49,363 nucleotides of DNA from UBA8752 sp042095055. Its GTDB lineage: Bacteria; Bacteroidota; Bacteroidia; Flavobacteriales_D; Sanyastnellaceae. Position 1 is the first letter of the stretch; each line of letters begins with the position of its first letter. The notes below the pieces were generated by a model. It saw nothing but the letters and a program-made list of their open reading frames with translations. It searched no databases and was not told where the DNA came from. Both the position numbers and the translations under genes were made by a program. Of this stretch, positions 17,197 through 26,348 are shown in pieces. The DNA lies in the NCBI GenBank assembly GCA_042095055.1, contig JBELBZ010000015.1:1-49363 (forward strand), given 5' to 3'.

Positions 17197-18287
17197 GGCA
17201 GGCTCCTCAGAAAGACATGGCGCACAAACGCCTCTGTGCCAAGTACAAGCAGCGTCAGCCACCCGAGGAAAGGGAATTCCTCTGTCCTCTTGTTGTAACG
17301 AAAGACATTGAATCGGGTCTTTTCCAAGGTGTCAATCTCTTCGTAGACCTCTTTCAATTTATTGCCACTGGTGGCCCGGAAGTAGCGGCCACCTGTTTCT
17401 TGGGCGATGCCCTTCAAGGTGCCTTCATCAATGTTGACTTCGACCCAATCATAGATGAAGCTGCCATCTGGTCTTTTCCGCACGGGGCTCTTCGCTTTGC
17501 CCACGGTTCCCACCCCAATGGTATACACCCGAATGGATTCAAGAGAAGCCAGTTGGGCAGCATCCAAGGGCTCGATTTGACCCGCATTGTTCTCTCCATC
17601 GGTGATCAGGATGACGACTTTGCTTTTGGCGTCGCTTTTTCTCAACCGGTTGACGGCTGTAGCCAAGCCCATGCCAATGGCTGTGCCTCCTTCTACCATT
17701 CCTGTCTCCAAACCGTCCAAGCCATCAACGACAACGCGGTGGTCCGTGGTCAGAGGCACCCTGGTGAAGCTTTCTCCCTCATAAACGACCACTCCAACGC
17801 GGTCATAGGGTCGGTCTTCTACAAATTCCCGGGCCACTTTTTTTGCCGCTTCCAAACGGTTCGGTCGAAAATCTTTGCTGAGCATGCTGGCCGAAACGTC
17901 CATGGCCATCACAATGTCTATGCCCTCGCGCGTCATGTTTTCAATGCTCGAAGAGCTCTGTGGTTGTGCAATGACAGTGACGATCAGGGCCAATCCAGCA
18001 GTGCGCAAAGCGTCGGGCAGCAGCGGAATCCACTGGTCCCTTCGCGGTGGTTTCAATCCCAGGTGGTGCAGGTTCATGCGAAAGGCAGGCAGCATCAATG
18101 GACGGAAAACCGACCAAAGGCTCCATGCTCCAACGGCTCCAAGCAACCACCACGCGCGGGGAGTGCCCCATTCGTATCGGTTATTGGCCACAAAAAATAT
18201 GGCCAGCCAAGCGCCCCAACCGGTCAGTTGAGCGAGCGCCTGTCGGCCGCGCAGCATCCATATGTTGGAGGATTCACGCATGGCCAT
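17193..18287 (-). CDS. batA: BatA, VWA-domain membrane protein
   Basis: The 364-residue product has N-terminal hydrophobic helices (about 20-36 and 45-62), a further helix near 97-108, and a VWA domain whose MIDAS is intact: MDVSAS (Asp130, Ser132, Ser134), Thr202 and Asp230 in LITDGENN. A C-terminal helix (FPFLGWLTLLVLGTEAFV) anchors it again. BatA is thought to work with BatB in a membrane complex with the MoxR ATPase. ATGs exist at 18287 and 18281; both overlap the preceding gene, whose stop is at 18274. The stop overlaps the batBC start. Confidence 0.92.
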   Translation of the reverse strand: MAMRESSNIWMLRGRQALAQLTGWGAWLAIFFVANNRYEWGTPRAWWLLGAVGAWSLWSVFRPLMLPAFRMNLHHLGLKPPRRDQWIPLLPDALRTAGLALIVTVIAQPQSSSSIENMTREGIDIVMAMDVSASMLSKDFRPNRLEAAKKVAREFVEDRPYDRVGVVVYEGESFTRVPLTTDHRVVVDGLDGLETGMVEGGTAIGMGLATAVNRLRKSDAKSKVVILITDGENNAGQIEPLDAAQLASLESIRVYTIGVGTVGKAKSPVRKRPDGSFIYDWVEVNIDEGTLKGIAQETGGRYFRATSGNKLKEVYEEIDTLEKTRFNVFRYNKRTEEFPFLGWLTLLVLGTEAFVRHVFLRSLP

Positions 18288-19284
18288 TGGCGCTTGGTGT
18301 GGGCGGCGTTGGTTTCCCTTGGCTGTCAGAAGTGTCGCCCGGAATGGTGCGGCTGATCCAGGCGATGCTCTCTCGCACGACCCTCAAATGTGCATCACCG
18401 TCCATGCCCTGTTTGGCAAACTTGACCATGTCAGAACGTTGCAACAAGGCCACCATCCAATCGCTGTCCGCTTGGGCCAATCCTGCGATGGGTGCGCTGC
18501 GCAGCGTCTGGGCCAGTTCATCGGTGGTGCGTTCGAGGGCTTTGACGCCGAAACTGCCTTGAAGGTGAATGCGGACCGCTTCAGACAACACGGCCTGCGC
18601 TTCTTTCCCTTGTCCTGCGTTCCACGGCTGGTCTTGCTCGAGCTGTCGCAACAAGGCCAAGGCTGTAACGTGTGCAGGTACCTCTGGAACATCAGGGGGT
18701 GCGGTCCCGACCTCTTGGGTTTCCCGGCTGCGCCATTTTCGATAGAGCCAGCGCCCGAGAACGAAGGCAACGGTCACACCAACGATCCAAGGGATGAAAG
18801 ATTGAAACCGTTCCCACCAACTGAACTGGTATGCTTTGAAGCCTTGCATGGGCTTTGGAGCGGCATTGGCTTCAAGGGGGACGAGCGCCACACGGACTGT
18901 TGCGGTTGCAGTTTGCGCAGCGACCTCTCCACTGTCCATGAGGGCAATTGGAGACAGCACCATGGCGCCGGTATCCCATGCCATGACGGCGACATTCTGC
19001 ATCCTTCTGAGTCCGGCTTCAAGCGCGGGTGATGCGCTGCTGTCGACCTCCGAAACCGAAATGATTTCCCAGCCTTTGGACAAGGTGTCTCCTGCTGTGA
19101 GTTGGGGCCATTGCCAGTGCTTTCCCCCTTCAAGGGGTTCATCCGATACCAGTTGCAGGTTCAGCAATTCTCCCACACCAAGGCTGTCTCGGCTGACCGC
19201 CATGTTGATCACAGGCTCGGTCTGACCCCAAACGTTGGCCGACAGGGTCAGCAACAACGCGGCAATGAAGCGCAACTCAACCAC
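18274..19284 (-). CDS. Bat-operon membrane protein (DUF4381-like)
   Basis: The ~336-residue product has a signal peptide (ending near VWGQ), a periplasmic beta-rich domain (~25-145), one membrane helix (FIPWIVGVTVAFVLG, ~165-180) and a cytoplasmic helical domain with a long C-terminal part. Position and layout match the small BatD-like or DUF4381-type protein encoded between the DUF58 gene and batA in Bacteroidota. No ATG is available at the 5' end: I use GTG 19284, with TTG 19293 as alternative. It overlaps both neighbours, so translational coupling is likely. Confidence 0.75.
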   Translation of the reverse strand: MVELRFIAALLLTLSANVWGQTEPVINMAVSRDSLGVGELLNLQLVSDEPLEGGKHWQWPQLTAGDTLSKGWEIISVSEVDSSASPALEAGLRRMQNVAVMAWDTGAMVLSPIALMDSGEVAAQTATATVRVALVPLEANAAPKPMQGFKAYQFSWWERFQSFIPWIVGVTVAFVLGRWLYRKWRSRETQEVGTAPPDVPEVPAHVTALALLRQLEQDQPWNAGQGKEAQAVLSEAVRIHLQGSFGVKALERTTDELAQTLRSAPIAGLAQADSDWMVALLQRSDMVKFAKQGMDGDAHLRVVRESIAWISRTIPGDTSDSQGKPTPPTPSANGHA

Positions 19285-20143
19285 GGCGATCAAACAATTG
19301 CATGAGGGGTTGAACGTAGGGCTTGGCGGTGTTCAGGACAGCATGGTCTACTCCAGACCGCTTCATAGAATCGACAAGTTCAGCTTGGAAGCTTTGTGCA
19401 GCAGCCGTATATCTCTTGCGCCAACGCACGGACGACGTATCGATAAAAGAAGCCATGCCCGACTCGGGATCCGTGGCCGCGAGCCAGCCAAATTTGGCCG
19501 CTTGAAGTTCTACGTCATCCACCAGTTGCAAGGCGACCAGGTCATGCCTTCTTGCGGTTCGCTTGAGCACGTCCCCGAACCCTGTGTCTTGCAAGTCACT
19601 GATCAGGAAGGCAATCGTACGCTTCTTCATCACCCGTCCGAAGTGTTCCAGTGCTGAGGTGATGTCTGTTCCTTTTCCTTCCGGCTCCAAATCAATGATT
19701 TCCCTGACGATACGCAGGATGTGGCTGCGCCCTTTTTTGGGGGGAATGAAGCGCTCTATTCGATCGCTAAACAAAATCGCGCCGATCTTATCGTTGTTCT
19801 GTCCCGCCGAAAAAGCAAGCACAGCCGCAAGTTCTGCTGCCAGCTCGCGCTTGGATTTTTCGCGGCTTCCCAATTTCCCCGAGGCGCTCACATCGATGAG
19901 CAACATGGCCGTGAGCTCGCGTTCTTCTTCGAAGACTTTGACATAGGGACTCCTCATTCGCGCCGTGACATTCCAGTCAATGGTGCGGATTTCGTCGCCG
20001 TGTTGATAGGCCCTGTTCTCGCTGAATGCCATGCCCCTTCCCTTGAAGGCACTGTGGTATTCACCCGAAAAAATCTGGCTGCTCAGTCCACGGGCACGCA
20101 ACTCTACCCGGCGAACGCGGCGAATCAGCTCGGAGGCTTCCAT
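19277..20143 (-). CDS. DUF58 domain protein (VWA-like), Bat operon
   Basis: The 288-residue product is a DUF58 protein: N-terminal ELIRRVRRVELRARG, the conserved FSGEYHSAFKGRGMAF and RTIDWNVTARM, and a VWA-like fold starting LLIDVSASG. It is cytoplasmic by composition and is the regular partner of MoxR ATPases. ATG 20143 is chosen because it starts one base after the moxR stop (TGA 20145-20147 on this strand); an upstream frame to 20218 would overlap moxR. Confidence 0.92.
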   Translation of the reverse strand: MEASELIRRVRRVELRARGLSSQIFSGEYHSAFKGRGMAFSENRAYQHGDEIRTIDWNVTARMRSPYVKVFEEERELTAMLLIDVSASGKLGSREKSKRELAAELAAVLAFSAGQNNDKIGAILFSDRIERFIPPKKGRSHILRIVREIIDLEPEGKGTDITSALEHFGRVMKKRTIAFLISDLQDTGFGDVLKRTARRHDLVALQLVDDVELQAAKFGWLAATDPESGMASFIDTSSVRWRKRYTAAAQSFQAELVDSMKRSGVDHAVLNTAKPYVQPLMQLFDRRG

Positions 20144-20144
20144 C

Positions 20145-21182
20145 TCAGGGTACTTGAACCTGGTCGAGGATCTCGGTGACGATTTGCTCTTGTCGGATTT
20201 CCTCTGCTTCGGCCTCAAAAGTCAGTCCGATGCGGTGGCGGAGCACATCCATCGCCACAGCGCGGATGTCCTCGGGAATCACATAGCCGCGGTGCGCCAT
20301 AAAGGCGCGTGCCTTTCCAGCCATGGCCAGTCCGATGGTGGCCCTTGGGGAAGCGCCAAACCCGATGAGCGGTCCGAGGTGGCCCATGCCGTGGTTTTCC
20401 GGTTTACGGGTCGCTTGCACCAAGGTCACGATGTAGCGTTCGATTTTTTCATCCATGTACACCTCGCGTACCAATTTCCTTGCAGCGACAATTTCTGCAG
20501 GGGTCACCACGGGTTGCACCTTGGCACGTTCTCCAGATGAGACTTGGTTTCTCAGGATGATTTGCTCTTCCTCGGAGGTGGGATAGTCAATGACCGCCTT
20601 CAACAAGAAACGGTCGACTTGGGCTTCTGGCAGTGGATAGGTGCCTTCCTGTTCGACAGGGTTCTGGGTGGCCAACACCAAGAAGGGCTGGGGAAGGGGG
20701 AAGGTCTCGGAACCGATGGTGACCTGCCGCTCTTGCATGGCCTCCAACAATGCGCTTTGCACCTTAGCGGGGGCGCGGTTGATTTCATCCGCGAGCACAA
20801 AATGGGCGAAAATCGGGCCCTTGCTCACAGTGAATTGTTCCTGTTTTTGATTGTAAATCATGGTGCCCACCACGTCTGCGGGCAAAAGATCTGGGGTGAA
20901 TTGGATGCGGCTAAAGTCCACCGCCACGGCTTGGCTGAGGGTTTGAATGGCCAGTGTTTTGGCCAAGCCAGGCACGCCTTCGAGCAATACGTGTCCATCG
21001 GCCAACAGCCCTGTGATGAGGGTGTCCATCATGTTGCGCTGACCGACCACGGTCTTTCCAACTTCGTGGCGGAGCTGGTCTACAAATCCACTGGCGGATC
21101 GGATGCGTTCTGTGAGGGCCTGAATGTCCGGACTGCCATTGCTGGCCGAAGCGATCTCCGTAGTGGTGGTGTTGCTAAGCAT
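20145..21182 (-). CDS. moxR: MoxR family AAA+ ATPase
   Basis: The 345-residue protein has Walker A GVPGLAKT, Walker B and adjacent motif VLADEINRAPAKVQSALLEAM, sensor region ATQNPVEQEGTYPLPEAQVDR, and the C-terminal lid of MoxR (AAA_3) ATPases. These act as chaperone-like ATPases on VWA-domain partners, here the products of the following five genes. First gene of the operon moxR, DUF58, DUF4381-like, batA, batBC, batDE. Confidence 0.95.
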   Translation of the reverse strand: MLSNTTTTEIASASNGSPDIQALTERIRSASGFVDQLRHEVGKTVVGQRNMMDTLITGLLADGHVLLEGVPGLAKTLAIQTLSQAVAVDFSRIQFTPDLLPADVVGTMIYNQKQEQFTVSKGPIFAHFVLADEINRAPAKVQSALLEAMQERQVTIGSETFPLPQPFLVLATQNPVEQEGTYPLPEAQVDRFLLKAVIDYPTSEEEQIILRNQVSSGERAKVQPVVTPAEIVAARKLVREVYMDEKIERYIVTLVQATRKPENHGMGHLGPLIGFGASPRATIGLAMAGKARAFMAHRGYVIPEDIRAVAMDVLRHRIGLTFEAEAEEIRQEQIVTEILDQVQVP

Positions 21183-21232
21183 TTCTGTTATTCAGTGGGT
21201 TGCGGCTGAAGGCGCTGCAAATCGCATAAGGC

Positions 21233-21240
21233 CAAAAATA
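21233..21240 (-). promoter_or_regulatory. Predicted -7 element of the Bat operon
   Basis: On the minus strand this reads TATTTTTG, a full match to TAnnTTTG, about 50 bases before the moxR ATG. No clear -33 TTG at the usual spacing. Confidence 0.45.
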
Positions 21241-21300
21241 CAGGAGTGGATTTGCTGTGCCCGATAGGGGCGGTTAAAAGATGTTGGCCCAAATTGGGGC

Positions 21301-21723
21301 ATGACCTTAAACGAATGCCTTGACTCCGTGGCGGAGTTCCACAGCACCTTTGGTTTGCGGGTGGAAAAAAAGCCTGACATGTCCCTGTCTTCCGAGGAGA
21401 TGGCCCTGCGTCACAGCCTCATGGCCGAAGAAAATGATGAATACCTCGAGGCTGTTCGCGCAGGTGACATGGTCGAAGTCGCCGACGCCTTGGGGGACAT
21501 GCTGTACATCTTGTGCGGCACCATCGTCAGCCATGGCATGCAGGACGTGATGGGCGATGTTTTTCGCACCATTCAAGCTTCCAATATGTCCAAGCTTGGG
21601 CCGGATGGCCGGCCGATTTACCGCGCAGATGGGAAAGTGTTGAAGGGGCCTGGCTACTTCAAGCCCGATATCGCGGGGGCATTGAGGGATGCTGGAGTCG
21701 AACTTTCAAGTGCTGCATCATGA
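21301..21723 (+). CDS. MazG-like nucleotide pyrophosphohydrolase
   Basis: The 140-residue product shows the all-alpha NTP pyrophosphatase pattern: MAEENDEYLEAVRAG followed by EVADALGDMLYILCG, giving the Glu/Asp clusters that bind magnesium. Proteins of this type (MazG-like or phosphoribosyl-ATP pyrophosphohydrolase-like) hydrolyse nucleoside triphosphates to monophosphates and pyrophosphate; the exact substrate is not predictable. His biosynthesis genes are absent nearby, so HisE is unlikely. Its stop overlaps the ATG of the thioesterase-like gene. Confidence 0.82.
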   Translation: MTLNECLDSVAEFHSTFGLRVEKKPDMSLSSEEMALRHSLMAEENDEYLEAVRAGDMVEVADALGDMLYILCGTIVSHGMQDVMGDVFRTIQASNMSKLGPDGRPIYRADGKVLKGPGYFKPDIAGALRDAGVELSSAAS

Positions 21724-22226
21724 ATGCGTGGATGGCCCAGCGCGCGGACAAAGCGCTCATCGAGGCGCGGTCAGGAAGTCCCAAAGCCCTTGACCGGCTT
21801 ATGCGGGTGGCGCTTCCATTCAACCGTCCCCACCGCATCGGTATACAAGGGGTGACCCCAGAAGAAGTCATGGTGAGGTTGCCGGAGCGCAGGTCCAATC
21901 AAAACCACTTGGGGGGCATGCACGCATGTGCCATCGCCACAGCACTGGAGTTTTCTTCCGGGGCTGCCATATTGATCGAGCTGGGCATGAGGGATTACAG
22001 GATCATCATGTCACGGATTGAAGTCGATTACCTGGCCAAGCCACAGGGGCACTGTATGGCCTCTTCAAAAAGAAACACACCGGAAGTCCAGGGACTGTCC
22101 GATGTGCTTCAGAAGGAGGGGGTAGCCAGGGTTCAGTTGGGCGCCGCCCTCCACGACGCCCGGGGCGAACATTGCGCCCAAGCCCTGGTTCACTGGCACC
22201 TCAAGGCGTGGGACAGTCGTGGTTGA
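21720..22226 (+). CDS. Hotdog-fold thioesterase-like protein (DUF4442)
   Basis: The 168-residue product has the signature NQNHLGGMHACAIATALEFSSG, matching the N...H.G..H..A...L.E segment of DUF4442/PaaI-type hotdog proteins, which often hydrolyse acyl-CoA. No CoA substrate can be named. ATG 21720 overlaps the previous stop (ATGA). The 3' end overlaps the convergent SH3-protein gene by 26 bases. Confidence 0.78.
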   Translation: MNAWMAQRADKALIEARSGSPKALDRLMRVALPFNRPHRIGIQGVTPEEVMVRLPERRSNQNHLGGMHACAIATALEFSSGAAILIELGMRDYRIIMSRIEVDYLAKPQGHCMASSKRNTPEVQGLSDVLQKEGVARVQLGAALHDARGEHCAQALVHWHLKAWDSRG

Positions 22227-22893
22227 CCACGAGGTCTGACCGCGTCCGATCATATCCTGTCAAGGCCCAACGCGTGCCATCAAAGGAGGCCGTCAATTGG
22301 AGGTCGCCATGTCCCCGCGTTGGGCGCACATAATCGCTGCCGATATACCCCTTGACTTTTCCAAATTCGGGATGTTCGAGCCGGACAGGAGTCCAATCGG
22401 TGCCGTCGCGGTTCACGGTCCAGCGGCCCACATCCAATTGACCTGGCAGCGCACCTTGATCCAAGAGGGCGATCACCTCGCCTTCAAGGCCCGGGCTCCG
22501 GCGCAGTTTTACGCGGTTGCCCAAGATGCTCAAGAGGTGGCTCTGCCCCCTGGCACGGGCATGCAGATTGGTCATGGTGCCGTCGGTATCAATCAGCACA
22601 AATCCGTCGGCAAACCTCGCCACATCCCTTCCAGTGGCCTTCCATCCAAACCTCTGGGCTTCTTGACCTAAGATGTCCCCAATGGCGACGGGTTCGCACC
22701 CTTCCTCTTGGACAACGAAATCGGCGAAGCAATCCATGATGCGTTCTGCATCTCCCGACTGGGCCTCGGTGCGGACGTGGTGGATGAAGTCGTCGAAGTT
22801 GCGGAGGTCCTGTGGAGCTGCCAGCAGAGCAGCAGGCGCGCTGAGGGAGACTAAAATTGCAGCAGTTGATGAGGTGCGAAAGGCCATAAACAT
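22201..22893 (-). CDS. Exported protein with bacterial SH3 domain
   Basis: The ~230-residue product starts with a signal peptide (AILVSLSAPAALLAAPQ). Residues ~30-115 form a helical/beta domain of unknown type (RNFDDFIHHVRTEAQSGDAER). A SH3-like region follows around 120-190, with LGNRVKLRRSPGLEGEVIALLD and WTPVRLEHPEFGKVKGYIGSDYVRP, the classic SH3b pattern for binding cell-wall components. ATG 22893 or 22887 fits the signal peptide; an upstream frame to 22986 lacks one. Confidence 0.72.
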   Translation of the reverse strand: MFMAFRTSSTAAILVSLSAPAALLAAPQDLRNFDDFIHHVRTEAQSGDAERIMDCFADFVVQEEGCEPVAIGDILGQEAQRFGWKATGRDVARFADGFVLIDTDGTMTNLHARARGQSHLLSILGNRVKLRRSPGLEGEVIALLDQGALPGQLDVGRWTVNRDGTDWTPVRLEHPEFGKVKGYIGSDYVRPTRGHGDLQLTASFDGTRWALTGYDRTRSDLVVNHDCPTP

Positions 22894-23020
22894 GGGCGGG
22901 GGTTTGAAGGGTTTGCGGGCGGAGACGGTCTCTGTCCTGTATAAGCAATGCGACTTCTGGGGGTCTTGGTATACAGATGTCCCCATGGTGATGAGGATTT
23001 GACATCCTTTTTGAAGGCTG

Positions 23021-23047
23021 TTGCGGCCGGGTGCGGGATTATCTTTG
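23021..23047 (+). promoter_or_regulatory. Predicted thrS promoter
   Basis: TATCTTTG (23040-23047) matches TAnnTTTG fully; a TTG at 23021-23023 lies 16 bases upstream, slightly shorter than usual. The thrS ATG follows 17 bases after the -7 element. Confidence 0.5.
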
Positions 23048-23064
23048 CCGCCAATCCGGACAGC

Positions 23065-25026
23065 ATGATCAACATCACCCTTCCCGACGGCTCAATTCGC
23101 CAAGCCGAAGCCAACGCCACCGCAATGGACGTTGCACGTGACATCAGTGAGGGACTGGCGCGCAATGTGCTTGCCGCAGAAGTGGACGGCGAAGTGCGCG
23201 ATGCCCAGCGTCCATTGGGCGGTGACGTGTCCTTGAAATTGTTGACATGGGGCGACGACAATGCCATGAGTACATTCTGGCACAGTGGTGCGCACTTGAT
23301 GGCTGAGGCTTTGGAGGCGATGTACGACGGGGTCAAGTTCTGGGTGGGACCCTCCATAGAAGGCGGTTTTTACTACGACGTCGACTTTGGAGATCACGTC
23401 TTCAGCGACAAAGACTTTCCGGCCATCGAGAAGAAAATGCTCGAGCTGGCCAAGCAAAAGAGCGCCTACGTGCGCCGTGAGGTCTCAAAGTCTGAAGCCA
23501 TTGCATACTTCGAGGACAAAGGGGACGAATACAAACTTGACCTTCTTCAAAATCTCGAAGACGGCACCATCACCTTCTACACCCAAGGTGGTTTTACGGA
23601 TTTGTGCAGGGGGCCACACTTGCCCCACACGGGGCACATCAAAGCTGTGAAGTTGCTCGCGGTGGCAGGGGCTTACTGGAAAGGGGATGAAACCAAAAAG
23701 CAGCTGACCCGGATTTATGGCATTGCCTTCCCCAAAAAAGCGCAGCTTACCGAACACTTAGAACTTCTGGAGCAGGCGCGGTTGCGGGATCACCGAAAGC
23801 TTGGAAAGGAGCTTGACCTGTTTACCTTCTCTGAAAAGGTGGGCCAAGGTTTGCCGCTGTGGCTCCCTAAAGGAGCGGATTTGCGCATGCGTTTGGAGTC
23901 CTTTTTGAAGGACGCCCAACGGAAAATGGGGTACCAGCAGGTCATCACGCCGCACATTGGCAACAAGGAGCTATACGTGTGCAGCGGCCACTACGAGAAG
24001 TACGGGGAGGACAGCTTCCAGCCGATCAAGACCCCTGCAGAGGGAGAGGAGTATTTGCTAAAGCCCATGAATTGCCCGCACCACTGCGAGGTATTCAAGA
24101 GCCGGCCGCGCAGCTACCGCGATTTGCCCGTGCGTTTTGCGGAATTTGGTACAGTGTACCGGTATGAGCAGAGCGGTGAGCTACACGGCTTGACCCGCGT
24201 CCGGGGATTCACCCAGGATGACGCCCACATTTTCTGCACGGTCGACCAGGTCAAGGAGGAAGTTGGCAAGGTGATTGATTTGGTGCTGTACATCTTCAAA
24301 ACCCTCGACTTTGTCGACTTTGTGGCTCAAGTGTCCTTGCGCGATCCCGAAAAGCCGGAGAAGTATATCGGAGAAGACAGCAATTGGGACAATGCCGAAA
24401 AGGCCATCGCTGAGGTGGCGGAGGAAAAAGGACTCAAGACCATTACCGAATTGGGTGAAGCGGCATTCTATGGTCCCAAGCTCGACTTCATGGTGCGGGA
24501 TGCCATTGGTCGGAAATGGCAGCTGGGAACGGTGCAAATCGACTACAATCTCCCTGAACGTTTTGAGCTCGAGTACACCGGAGCGGACAACCAGAAACAC
24601 AGGCCAGTGATGATTCACCGCGCTCCTTTTGGGTCTATGGAGCGCTTCGTGGCCATCTTGATCGAGCATTGTGCCGGAAAATTCCCCTTGTGGTTGACTC
24701 CGGAACAGGCGCGGATACTGCCAGTCAGCGATAAGTTCAACGACTATGCACATGAGGTTTCAAAATCCCTTGAAAAGCGCGATATTCGCGCCCTCGTAGA
24801 CGACCGCAGTGAGAAGGTTGGGAAAAAGATCCGCGAAGCGGAGCTTGACAAAGTCCCATACATGCTCATCGTGGGAGGAGACGAGGCCGAGAATGGAACC
24901 GTAGCTGTGCGCAAGCAGGGCGAAGGGGATGTAGGAGGCATGGCCACTGAGGCTTTTGCAGACCGAATCGACAGTGAGGTCTCCGAAATGCTCGGAGGTG
25001 ACGAAATGATTGAACAACCAAACTGA
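23065..25026 (+). CDS. thrS: Threonyl-tRNA synthetase
   Basis: The 653-residue protein has the full class II ThrRS order: N-terminal TGS domain (MINITLPDGSI), editing domain with HSGAHLMAEA (~73-82), catalytic core with zinc motif LLKPMNCPHHCEVF, and C-terminal anticodon-binding domain (LTPEQARILPVSDKF). It charges tRNA-Thr in the cytoplasm. ATG 23065 begins the TGS domain; an open frame extends upstream without homology. It heads the thrS-infC-rpmI-rplT cluster common in bacteria. Confidence 0.97.
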   Translation: MINITLPDGSIRQAEANATAMDVARDISEGLARNVLAAEVDGEVRDAQRPLGGDVSLKLLTWGDDNAMSTFWHSGAHLMAEALEAMYDGVKFWVGPSIEGGFYYDVDFGDHVFSDKDFPAIEKKMLELAKQKSAYVRREVSKSEAIAYFEDKGDEYKLDLLQNLEDGTITFYTQGGFTDLCRGPHLPHTGHIKAVKLLAVAGAYWKGDETKKQLTRIYGIAFPKKAQLTEHLELLEQARLRDHRKLGKELDLFTFSEKVGQGLPLWLPKGADLRMRLESFLKDAQRKMGYQQVITPHIGNKELYVCSGHYEKYGEDSFQPIKTPAEGEEYLLKPMNCPHHCEVFKSRPRSYRDLPVRFAEFGTVYRYEQSGELHGLTRVRGFTQDDAHIFCTVDQVKEEVGKVIDLVLYIFKTLDFVDFVAQVSLRDPEKPEKYIGEDSNWDNAEKAIAEVAEEKGLKTITELGEAAFYGPKLDFMVRDAIGRKWQLGTVQIDYNLPERFELEYTGADNQKHRPVMIHRAPFGSMERFVAILIEHCAGKFPLWLTPEQARILPVSDKFNDYAHEVSKSLEKRDIRALVDDRSEKVGKKIREAELDKVPYMLIVGGDEAENGTVAVRKQGEGDVGGMATEAFADRIDSEVSEMLGGDEMIEQPN

Positions 25027-25033
25027 TAGCACC

Positions 25034-25588
25034 ATCGCTATTCGACGAAGACGATCCCGAGGCCCAGCCCGGGTGATCAAAAAGAACCCGCACAGGACGA
25101 ACCGTGAAATCCGGGCGGCCCAAGTGCGATTGGTCGGAGATAACATCGGCGATGCTGACGTTGTCGAAGTAGAGGATGCCATCAAAATGGCCGAGGCGCA
25201 GGAATTGGACCTGGTGGAGATTTCACCAAAAGCAGACCCTCCTGTCTGCAGGATTCTGAACTATCAGAAGTTCCTGTACGATCAGAAGAAGAAGCAGAAG
25301 GAAATCAAAGCAAACCAGTCCAAAGTGACCCAGAAAGAAATCAGGTTCGGCCCTAACACGGACGATCACGATTTCAACTTCAAGGTGAAGCACGCCAGGA
25401 AGTTTCTGGAAGAAGGAAATAAGCTCAAGGCACACGTTTTCTTCCGCGGAAGATCGATTGTCTTTAAAGAGAGGGGAGAGATTCTGTTGTTGCGTTTTGC
25501 GCAGGAATTGGAGGACGTTGGCACGGTTGAACTGATGCCGAAGTTGGAGGGGAAGCGGATGTTTATCACGCTGAGACCAAAGAAGTAA
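25034..25588 (+). CDS. infC: Translation initiation factor IF-3, non-ATG start
   Basis: The product is IF-3: N-terminal HRTNREIRAAQVRLVGDN and EISPKADPPVCRILNY, basic linker, and C-terminal domain with KEIRFGPNTDDHDF and KARKFLEEG-type helix, ending FITLRPKK. It binds the 30S subunit and checks start codons. No in-frame ATG exists before the conserved part. Candidates are TTG 25010 (overlapping thrS), ATC 25034 (giving MAIRRRR) and ATT 25040; ATC is my choice because the resulting N-terminus is basic and short. Rare start codons on infC are a known autoregulatory device (ATT in E. coli). Confidence 0.93.
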   Translation: MAIRRRRSRGPARVIKKNPHRTNREIRAAQVRLVGDNIGDADVVEVEDAIKMAEAQELDLVEISPKADPPVCRILNYQKFLYDQKKKQKEIKANQSKVTQKEIRFGPNTDDHDFNFKVKHARKFLEEGNKLKAHVFFRGRSIVFKERGEILLLRFAQELEDVGTVELMPKLEGKRMFITLRPKK

Positions 25589-25629
25589 AACCTGGTGAGG
25601 GGAGACCTGAACCGACATATACGGACGAC

Positions 25630-25824
25630 ATGCCGAAGATGAAGACCAAGAGCAGCGCGAAGAAGCGCTTTACCGTGACAGGCACGGGCAAGCTGAAGCG
25701 CAAGCACGCGTTTAAGTCGCACATTCTGACCAAGAAGAGCACCAAGCAGAAGCGGAACCTCACCCACACAGGTTTGGTGCACAAGTCGGATACGCCGAAC
25801 ATCAAGACCCAATTGGGGATCTGA
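25630..25824 (+). CDS. rpmI: 50S ribosomal protein L35
   Basis: 64 residues, strongly basic, with the L35 pattern MPKMKTKSSAKKRF and KRKHAFKSHILTKKSTKQKR. Located between infC and rplT as in most bacteria. Confidence 0.97.
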   Translation: MPKMKTKSSAKKRFTVTGTGKLKRKHAFKSHILTKKSTKQKRNLTHTGLVHKSDTPNIKTQLGI

Positions 25825-25899
25825 ATTAGAATACCGTTGAACAGGTTGCCAGCTCCTCAAGTTCCCATTCGGGACGCTGTCCGCCGAAACCAATAAACC

Positions 25900-26244
25900 A
25901 TGCCCCGTTCAAACAATGCCGTTGCGAGCCGCGCTCGCAGAAAGAAAATCTTAAAGATGGCCAAAGGCTATTATGGAGCACGTAAAAACGTGTGGACCGT
26001 AGCCAAAAACGCCGTCGAGAAAGGCCTCCTCTATGCTTACGTAGGCCGAAAGCTGAAGAAGCGCCAGTTCCGTTCATTGTGGATTCAGCGTATCAACGCT
26101 GGTGCACGTCAGCACGGAATGAGCTACTCTCAATTCATGGGGAAGTGCAGCAAAGCAGGCCTTGAGCTCAACCGTAAGGTGCTCGCTGATTTGGCACTGA
26201 ATCACCCTGCCGCTTTCAAGGCTGTGGTGGACCAGGTGAAATAA
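25900..26244 (+). CDS. rplT: 50S ribosomal protein L20
   Basis: 114 residues with the L20 signature: MPRSNNAVASRARRKKILK, AKGYYGARKNVW, FRSLWIQRINAGARQHGMSY. L20 binds 23S rRNA early in assembly and can autoregulate this operon in other bacteria. Last gene of the operon; a strong terminator follows. Confidence 0.98.
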   Translation: MPRSNNAVASRARRKKILKMAKGYYGARKNVWTVAKNAVEKGLLYAYVGRKLKKRQFRSLWIQRINAGARQHGMSYSQFMGKCSKAGLELNRKVLADLALNHPAAFKAVVDQVK

Positions 26245-26263
26245 TCACCGCACTTCCAAACGC

Positions 26264-26302
26264 AACAACGCCGGCCCTCATGGAGCCGGCGTTGTTCGTT
26301 TT
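26264..26302 (+). terminator. Intrinsic terminator after rplT
   Basis: A perfect 12-bp stem AACAACGCCGGC/GCCGGCGTTGTT with a 9-base loop, followed by CGTTTT. It lies 20 bases after the rplT stop; on the minus strand it could also serve the convergent TPR gene. Confidence 0.85.
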
Positions 26303-26348
26303 GGCCATTTGTGGGACATCAAAACCGAAAGGCCTGGAGCGCGCAGTT

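Noticed and set aside
17178..18356. 392-codon plus-strand open frame
   Set aside because: Antisense shadow of batA; the VWA motifs on the minus strand are decisive.
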